NCBI GenBank assembly: GCA_934755305.1
Contig: CAKVLD010000004.1
Coordinates: 1 to 64,000 of the forward strand
Direction: 5' to 3'
Length of the DNA stretch: 64,000 nt
Source: an uncultured Clostridium sp.
GTDB lineage: Bacteria > Bacillota > Clostridia > Clostridiales > Clostridiaceae
Below are positions 59,259 to 64,000 of this stretch, piece after piece; the stretch's first letter is position 1; every line of letters starts with the position of its first letter. Both the position numbers and the translations under genes were made by a program. Below the pieces are notes generated by a model. It was not told the DNA's origin and did no database searches. It saw nothing but the letters and a program-made list of their open reading frames with translations.

Positions 59259-59675
59259 TTAAACAGTTAAGTCATCAGAAATTGTATCTACAGTTTCTTC
59301 TGTATCTACTACTTCTGATTTAATATTACTGTCAAGTTCTTCAGTAGTTTCTATTTCAGTATTTTTCTTACTTGCTAAGTATTGAGATATTTTACTTTTA
59401 GCTTCAGATATATTATTTTTACCTTTTACTACTTTTGAATCTAAGTTTTCTTTAATTGATTTACTTTTTGTACGGATTTCTTCCTTAGCTAACTTGCTTT
59501 TTTCAACTATATCAGCTCTAGTTTCTTTTCCTGACTTTGGAGCAAGTAAAACACCAGCTGCTGTTCCAACAGAAGCACCAACAACTGCAGTTATTGTAGC
59601 TATTTTAGCTAGTTTTACATTTTCTTTCCTCTTTTTTTCTCTTTTTTTCTTTTCAATTAAACTATAAATACCCAT
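59259..59675 (-). CDS. YtxH-like protein
   Basis: 138 residues. A basic N-terminus (KKKREKKRKENVK) is followed by a Gly/Ala-rich membrane segment about 24-46 and the YtxH hallmark GTAAGVLLAPKSGKETRADI near 37-56, then a long Lys/Glu-rich helical tail with a variable acidic C-terminus. YtxH proteins are general-stress, membrane-associated and of unknown mechanism. GGATGAGGGAA precedes the ATG. First gene of a two-gene minus-strand operon with the DUF948-like gene. Confidence 0.85.
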   Translation of the reverse strand: MGIYSLIEKKKREKKRKENVKLAKIATITAVVGASVGTAAGVLLAPKSGKETRADIVEKSKLAKEEIRTKSKSIKENLDSKVVKGKNNISEAKSKISQYLASKKNTEIETTEELDSNIKSEVVDTEETVDTISDDLTV

Positions 59676-59827
59676 AAAATTCCCTCATCCTTTGTATAAA
59701 ATAAATTATTTATAAATTATAGCAGTTGTTAAAATAATCTTCAATGATAATTAATTACATTATAGTAATTTAAATGAAAATTCATTTTACATTTAAATTT
59801 TAAGAATAAATTTATTTAAAAGAGTAG

Positions 59828-59882
59828 TTGACATAAAAAAGTATAGTTGTTATAATCTTACTAAACTTAATGAATTAGTAAG
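59828..59882 (+). promoter_or_regulatory. metY promoter with an inverted repeat at the transcription start
   Basis: TTGACA (59828-59833), 17-base spacer, TATAAT (59851-59856), both exact. CTTACTAA (59857-59864) and TTAGTAAG (59875-59882) form a perfect 8-bp inverted repeat with a 10-base gap right at the expected start. No S-box, T-box or cobalamin riboswitch fits in the short leader, so control may be by a protein repressor here. Confidence 0.75.
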
Positions 59883-59906
59883 GGAAGCGAATTGGGGGCG
59901 ATTTAT

Positions 59907-61190
59907 ATGACTAAAAAATACAGATTTGAAACATTACAATTACATGCAGGGCAAGTACCAGACTCTGCAACAAAATCAAGAGCGGTACCAATATATCAAA
60001 CAACATCTTATGTATTTGATAATGCGCAAGAAGCTGAAGATCTTTTTGCATTGAGAAAGAGTGGACATATGTACACAAGATTAGGTAATCCAACAACTGA
60101 TGTATTTGAGGAAAGAGTAGCAGCACTTGAAGGTGGAGTAGCAGCAGTTGCTACAGCAAGCGGATCAGCAGCGATTACTTATGCAATATTAAATGTTGCT
60201 AATATGGGGGATGAAATAGTAGCAGCATCAACTCTTTATGGTGGTACTTATAACTTATTATCAACAACACTACCTAGATTTGGAGTTAAGACTACCTTTG
60301 TAAATCCTGATAATCCTAATAATTTTGAAGAAGCAATTAACGAAAAAACTAAGGCACTTTATGTAGAAGTCTTAGGTAACCCAGGAATTAATGTAGCAGA
60401 TATTGAGGCTATTGCAAATATTGCACATAATCATGGAATTCCATTAATTGTAGATAATACTTTTGGAACACCTTATTTAATAAGACCTATAGAATATGGA
60501 GCAGATGTGGTAGTACATTCAGCTACAAAGTTTATTGGGGGACACGGTACATCTATAGGAGGAATTATAGTAGATGGTGGTAAGTTTGATTGGACTCAAA
60601 ATAATAAATTTCCAGGGTTCACTGAACCAGATGAAAGCTATCATGGAATAGTATATGCAAAGGATGTTGCTCCAGCAGCATTTGCAACAAGGATACGTGC
60701 ACAATTATTAAGAGATACTGGAGCATGTATCAGTCCATTTAACTCGTTTTTATTATTACAAGGTCTTGAAACTTTATCACTTAGAGTGGATAGACACCTT
60801 GAAAATACTAAGAAAATAGTAGAATATTTAGAATCTAAAGAAGAAGTAGCATGGGTTAATTATCCTTCGTTGGAAGGTAGTAAATACTATGAATTGGCTA
60901 AGAAGTACTTCCCAAAAGGAGCAGGTTCTATATTTACTTTTGGAATAAAAGGTGGAGAAGAAAAGGCACGTCAATTTATAGATAACCTTGAAATATTCTC
61001 AGATTTAGCTAATGTAGCTGATTCAAAGTCATTAGTAGTACATCCAGCATCAACTACTCATCAACAACTTTCTGGAGATGATTTAATAGCAGCAGGTGTA
61101 ACTAGAGATATGATAAGAGTTTCTGTAGGAACTGAAAATGTAGAAGATCTTATTGAAGATTTAGAAGAAGCATTTAATAAAATAAAATAG
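59907..61190 (+). CDS. metY: O-acetylhomoserine sulfhydrylase (aminocarboxypropyltransferase)
   Basis: 427 residues. Cys/Met-metabolism PLP enzyme making homocysteine from O-acetylhomoserine and sulfide. FETLQLHAGQVPDSATKSRAVPIYQTTSYVF opens the protein; YTRLGNPTTDVFEERVAALEGG, VDNTFGTPYLIRP and PLP Lys in VVHSATKFIGGHGTSIGG near 200-217 follow. The insertions after GGIIVDGGKFDW separate MetY from the shorter cystathionine synthases and lyases. ATG 59907 follows TGGGGGCG; an in-frame ATG at 59892 lies upstream of that site. Monocistronic, with its own promoter. Confidence 0.95.
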   Translation: MTKKYRFETLQLHAGQVPDSATKSRAVPIYQTTSYVFDNAQEAEDLFALRKSGHMYTRLGNPTTDVFEERVAALEGGVAAVATASGSAAITYAILNVANMGDEIVAASTLYGGTYNLLSTTLPRFGVKTTFVNPDNPNNFEEAINEKTKALYVEVLGNPGINVADIEAIANIAHNHGIPLIVDNTFGTPYLIRPIEYGADVVVHSATKFIGGHGTSIGGIIVDGGKFDWTQNNKFPGFTEPDESYHGIVYAKDVAPAAFATRIRAQLLRDTGACISPFNSFLLLQGLETLSLRVDRHLENTKKIVEYLESKEEVAWVNYPSLEGSKYYELAKKYFPKGAGSIFTFGIKGGEEKARQFIDNLEIFSDLANVADSKSLVVHPASTTHQQLSGDDLIAAGVTRDMIRVSVGTENVEDLIEDLEEAFNKIK

Positions 61191-61201
61191 TTAAAAACTT
61201 A

Positions 61202-61230
61202 TTGACAAATTTTGAGAAAAGAATTATTAT
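61202..61230 (+). promoter_or_regulatory. Promoter of the riboflavin operon
   Basis: TTGACA (61202-61207), 17-base spacer, TATTAT (61225-61230), 25 bases before the riboswitch. Confidence 0.75.
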
Positions 61231-61254
61231 TAACTTGTAAATTAAATATATTAA

Positions 61255-61362
61255 AACTTCGGGGCAGGGTGAAATTCCCTACTGGCGGTATAGCCCGCGA
61301 GCCATTAGTGCAGATTCGGTTAAATTCCGAAGCCAACAGTAAAGTCTGGATGAAAGAAGTAA
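61255..61362 (+). ncRNA. FMN riboswitch (RFN element)
   Basis: Highly conserved RFN bases: CGGGGCAGGGTGAAATTCCC, TACTGGCGGT, AGCCCGCGAGC, GCAGATTCGGTTAAATTCCG, AAGCCAACAGT and GTCTGGATGAAAGAAG. P1 forms from AACTTC at the start and GAAGT at the end. FMN binding should favour the terminator that follows and shut off riboflavin synthesis. Confidence 0.97.
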
Positions 61363-61397
61363 TTTATAAAATAAATAAGTTTATTATTGATTTTTGT

Positions 61398-61432
61398 ATG
61401 CTCTGAAATATTTATATTTCAGAGCATTTTTA
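61398..61432 (+). terminator. Riboswitch-controlled terminator
   Basis: 13-bp perfect stem ATGCTCTGAAATA (61398-61410)/TATTTCAGAGCAT (61415-61427), loop TTTA, then T residues. It is the expression platform of the FMN riboswitch. Confidence 0.92.
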
Positions 61433-61659
61433 ATTTATAATAATTTTATCTATAAATAATGAAATTATAAAGCCTGAAGTTTTTATACTTTTGGCTTTTC
61501 TTTTTTTGTAATAAATGTTAGGTGATAGGTTTAAAAAGTGTATGAATGAAAAAATATATGCATCAAAAGAATAAAAGAATATATGCATTAAAAGAATATA
61601 TGAATTTGGCTTAAATACAGGCTTTAAGGAAGTAATATAAAGAAAAGAAGGGATTAATA
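61433..61659 (+). other. Leader between riboswitch terminator and ribD: second hairpin and short repeats
   Basis: AAAGCC..AAGT pairs with ACTT..GGCTTT (61469-61498) and is followed by a T-rich run to about 61508, like a second terminator. Downstream, AATATATGCAT occurs at 61553 and 61578 and as AATATATGAAT at 61595, set in AAAAGAAT-rich sequence. No gene was found in these 227 bases. Confidence 0.55.
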
Positions 61660-62748
61660 ATGGATGAAAAGTGGATGCGAAGAGCATTAGATTTATCTAT
61701 GAAAGCTGAAGGATATGTTAATCCAAACCCTTTAGTTGGAGCGGTAATAGTTAAAGAAGGAAAAGTTATTGGAGAAGGTTATCATAAAAAATACGGAGAG
61801 CTTCATGCAGAAAGAAATGCATTTAATTCTACAGATGAAGATGTAGCTGGAGCAACTATGTATGTAACCTTAGAACCTTGTTCACATTATGGAAAAAATC
61901 CTCCTTGTGCAGATTTAATTGTAGAGAAAAAGATAGGAAAAGTAGTAGTAGGTATTTTAGATCCTAACCCATTAGTTGCGGGAAGAGGAATTAAAAAATT
62001 GAAGGATGCAGGTATTGAAGTTAAAGTAGGAGTTTTAGAGAGAGAATGTAAAAAAGTTAATGAAGTATTTTTAAAATATATAACCACTAAAGAACCTTTT
62101 GTACTTATGAAAAATGCAATGTCTCTTGATGGAAAGATAGCAACATATTTAGGAGAATCAAAATGGATTTCAAATGAAAAATCTAGAGAAAGAGTTCAAA
62201 TGTTAAGAAATAAATATGCAGCTATTATGGTGGGAATAAATACAGTAATAAAAGATAATCCTGAATTAACTTGTAGACTTGAAGGTGGAGTGAGTCCTAT
62301 AAGAGTAATTGTGGACAGTAAGTTAAGAATTCCTATTGAATCAAAAATAGTTCAAACATCTAAAAATGTAAAGACAATAGTAGCTACTACTTCAAATTGC
62401 AATAAAGATAAAAAAGCAAAGCTTGAGAAAAGTGGAGTAGAAGTTATTTTAATAGAAGAAAGAGAAGACAAGGTTGATCTTAAAAAATTAATGAAAGTAT
62501 TGGGTCAAAAAGAAATTGATAGTATTTTGTTAGAAGGTGGGGGAGAACTAAATTTCTCAGCCCTTAAAGCAGGAATTGTAGATAAAGTGGAAACTTATAT
62601 AGCGCCTAAATTAATAGGTGGCAAAGAAGCCAAAACACCAGTAGAAGGTAAAGGAATAGATAACTTAAGTGATGCTTATCAGTTAGAAAATATAGAAACA
62701 ACAATTATAGACGGAGATATTTTGATAGAAGGTTATGTAAAGAGGTGA
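61660..62748 (+). CDS. ribD: Riboflavin biosynthesis deaminase/reductase RibD
   Basis: 362 residues. Bifunctional: the N-terminal deaminase (1-145) has zinc ligands in LHAERNAF and PCSHYGKNPPCADLI, and the C-terminal reductase (about 148-362) has MKNAMSLDGKIATYLGESKWIS, ILLEGGGELNFSAL and YIAPKLIGG. It converts diaminohydroxypyrimidine ribosyl phosphate to the ribityl pyrimidinedione. GAAGGGATTAATA precedes the ATG. First gene of the FMN-riboswitch operon, 4 bases before ribE. Confidence 0.97.
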   Translation: MDEKWMRRALDLSMKAEGYVNPNPLVGAVIVKEGKVIGEGYHKKYGELHAERNAFNSTDEDVAGATMYVTLEPCSHYGKNPPCADLIVEKKIGKVVVGILDPNPLVAGRGIKKLKDAGIEVKVGVLERECKKVNEVFLKYITTKEPFVLMKNAMSLDGKIATYLGESKWISNEKSRERVQMLRNKYAAIMVGINTVIKDNPELTCRLEGGVSPIRVIVDSKLRIPIESKIVQTSKNVKTIVATTSNCNKDKKAKLEKSGVEVILIEEREDKVDLKKLMKVLGQKEIDSILLEGGGELNFSALKAGIVDKVETYIAPKLIGGKEAKTPVEGKGIDNLSDAYQLENIETTIIDGDILIEGYVKR

Positions 62749-62752
62749 GACT

Positions 62753-63400
62753 TTGTTTACAGGAATAATTGAAGAAGTAGGACAAGTTAAATCTATAAAA
62801 GAAGGTACTATATCATCTACTATTTCAGTAGAAGCAAGTAAAGTTTTAGAAAGTACTAAGGTAGGGGATAGCATATGTACTAATGGGGTTTGTCTTACTG
62901 TTACAGAAATAAATAAAAATGAATTCAAAGCTGATGTAATGGCAGAAACATTAAGAAGAAGTAATTTAGGAACTTTAAAAAAAGGAAGCAAAGTTAATTT
63001 AGAAAGAGCATTAACTTTGCAAACTCCATTAGGCGGTCATTTAGTAAGTGGTCATATAGATGGAGTAGGTAAAATAATAGAGATAAAACCAGAAGATAAT
63101 GCAACTTGGTTTTATATAGAATTAGACAAAAAACTTTTGCGATATGTTGTAGAAAAAGGTTCTATTGCAATAGATGGGATAAGTTTAACTGTAGCTTATG
63201 TAGATAATAGAGGATTTAAAGTATCTATAATACCTCATACTTCTAAAGAAACTATACTACTCACTAAAAAAGTTTCAGATAAAGTAAATATTGAATGTGA
63301 TGTTGTGGGGAAATATATAGAAAAATTATTAATCCCAAAGGAAGAAGAAAAGAAAAGTAATATAGATATGAATTTTTTAATAAATAATGGATTTATGTAA
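62753..63400 (+). CDS. ribE: Riboflavin synthase, alpha chain
   Basis: 215 residues, two lumazine-binding barrels in tandem: MFTGIIEEVGQVK ... GDSICTNGVCLTVTEI and GHIDGVGKI ... KGSIAIDGISLTVAYV. The conserved RANLGTL-type loop appears as LRRSNLGTLKKGSKVNLERAL. It dismutates two lumazines into riboflavin. TTG start at 62753 behind AGAGGTGAG at the end of ribD, which is translational coupling. The last 15 residues after EEEKKSNID are a variable tail. Confidence 0.97.
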   Translation: MFTGIIEEVGQVKSIKEGTISSTISVEASKVLESTKVGDSICTNGVCLTVTEINKNEFKADVMAETLRRSNLGTLKKGSKVNLERALTLQTPLGGHLVSGHIDGVGKIIEIKPEDNATWFYIELDKKLLRYVVEKGSIAIDGISLTVAYVDNRGFKVSIIPHTSKETILLTKKVSDKVNIECDVVGKYIEKLLIPKEEEKKSNIDMNFLINNGFM

Positions 63401-63414
63401 AGGAGAGGGTGTTA

Positions 63415-64000
63415 GTGTTTAAATTTAGTAAAATTGAAGAAGCCATTAAAGATATAAAAGAAGGAAAGATGGTAATAGTAATAGATGACGAAAATAGGGA
63501 GAATGAGGGAGACATAATAATTGCAGCAGAAAAAGCTACACCAGAATCTATTAATTTCATGGCAAAGTATGCAAGAGGACTAATATGTATGCCTATGGAA
63601 GGAGAAATTCTAGATAAGTTAGAGATTAACCCAATGGTAGAACATAATACAGATAATCATGAAACAGCATTTACTGTATCAATAGATCATGTAGACACAA
63701 CAACAGGAATTTCAGCTTTTGAAAGATGTCATACAATTTTAAAAGTTATAGATGAAAATTCAAAACCGTTAGACTTTAGAAGACCAGGTCATATATTTCC
63801 ATTAAGAGCTAAAAAAGGTGGAGTATTAGAAAGAAGAGGACATACAGAAGCAGCAGTAGATTTAGCAAAACTTGCAGGTCTTAAAGGTGCAGGAGTTATA
63901 TGTGAAATTATGAAAGATGATGGAACTATGGCTAGAACTAAAGACCTTATGGAGTTTTCTAAGGAGAAAAATATAAAAATTATAACTATAGCTGATTTAA
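63415..64000 (+). CDS. 3,4-dihydroxy-2-butanone 4-phosphate synthase (RibB or fused RibBA), cut by the window end
   Basis: 195 codons visible, GTG start at 63415 after AAGGAGAGGG. DHBP synthase motifs: IVIDDENRENEGDIIIAAEKATPE near 21-44 with the Mg-binding Glu, FMAKYARGLICMPM, SIDHVDTTTGISAFERC and RPGHIFPLRAKKGGVLERRGHTEAAVDLAKLAG. The frame is still open at 64000 (ending in ITIADL), near the end of the RibB domain. In this operon type it is usually fused to GTP cyclohydrolase II (RibA), but that part lies outside the window. Confidence 0.95.
   Translation, partial: MFKFSKIEEAIKDIKEGKMVIVIDDENRENEGDIIIAAEKATPESINFMAKYARGLICMPMEGEILDKLEINPMVEHNTDNHETAFTVSIDHVDTTTGISAFERCHTILKVIDENSKPLDFRRPGHIFPLRAKKGGVLERRGHTEAAVDLAKLAGLKGAGVICEIMKDDGTMARTKDLMEFSKEKNIKIITIADL

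Noticed and set aside
59857..59906. metY leader considered as an S-box
   Set aside because: Far too short and lacking the conserved S-box segments.
61212..61406. 64-codon open frame on the + strand
   Set aside because: It runs straight through the FMN riboswitch; the RNA structure explains the sequence.

Overview
The window is a single chromosomal stretch from a low-GC Firmicute, almost certainly a Clostridium sensu stricto (Clostridiaceae) species. The support is very AT-rich DNA with A/T-ending codons, strong AGGAGG-type ribosome sites, AbrB and Spo0A-type sites, a GerS-like protein, WhiA, and the order rapZ-glmR-whiA-dnaE-pfkA-pyk. No phage, insertion sequence, CRISPR array or rRNA was seen. 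Most genes lie on the + strand. The first base of tRNA-Phe and the 3' end of the ribBA-like gene lie outside the window.

Layout. 1-5.4 kb: tRNA-Phe, a cytosolic parvulin, a HAD hydrolase, tRNA-Pro, a secreted NlpC/P60 cell-wall hydrolase with an unusual leader, and trmN6-like/rsmI. 5.4-10.4 kb: AbrB (minus) and a DUF1836 regulator sharing a 490-base divergent region, a nuclease-helicase of the XPD/DinG class, a YihY membrane protein and a short SSB. 10.4-14.4 kb: a possible small RNA, a DUF6514-like protein, acpS, nnrE-nnrD, a GerS/LolA-like protein and a MazEF-type module. Its antitoxin has kept the toxin-binding tail but shows no DNA-binding domain. 14.6-21.9 kb: split transketolase, YitT, ftsE-ftsX, an S41 protease and a MinJ-like PDZ membrane protein. 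22-33.3 kb: uvrB and uvrA, each behind its own promoter with a LexA-type operator, then FHA/SEDS/PBP cell-wall genes, uvrC and murB. 33.4-43.4 kb: rapZ, glmR, whiA, dnaE, pfkA, pyk. 43.6-46.4 kb: a GntR regulator, a DUF1540 protein and an RNA uracil methyltransferase.

46.6-58.4 kb is the most unusual part. Ten closely spaced genes run between one strong promoter with an internal inverted repeat and one strong terminator: 4-alpha-glucanotransferase (malQ), two ABC-2 permeases and their ATPase, a divergent GH13-fold protein, a MalY/PatB-type PLP enzyme, a PfkB kinase, a MalE-like solute-binding protein with no signal peptide, an NAD-dependent epimerase-type protein, and a radical SAM/SPASM-type enzyme. 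This mix looks like a cytoplasmic sugar-handling or glycoside-building pathway with an exporter. I know of no described system with this composition, and it is my main candidate for something new.

58.6-64 kb: a 50-residue basic protein, a DUF948/YtxH pair (minus), metY (O-acetylhomoserine sulfhydrylase), then an FMN riboswitch controlling ribD-ribE-ribBA. Function calls rest on motifs read by eye and remembered gene order; no database search was possible.
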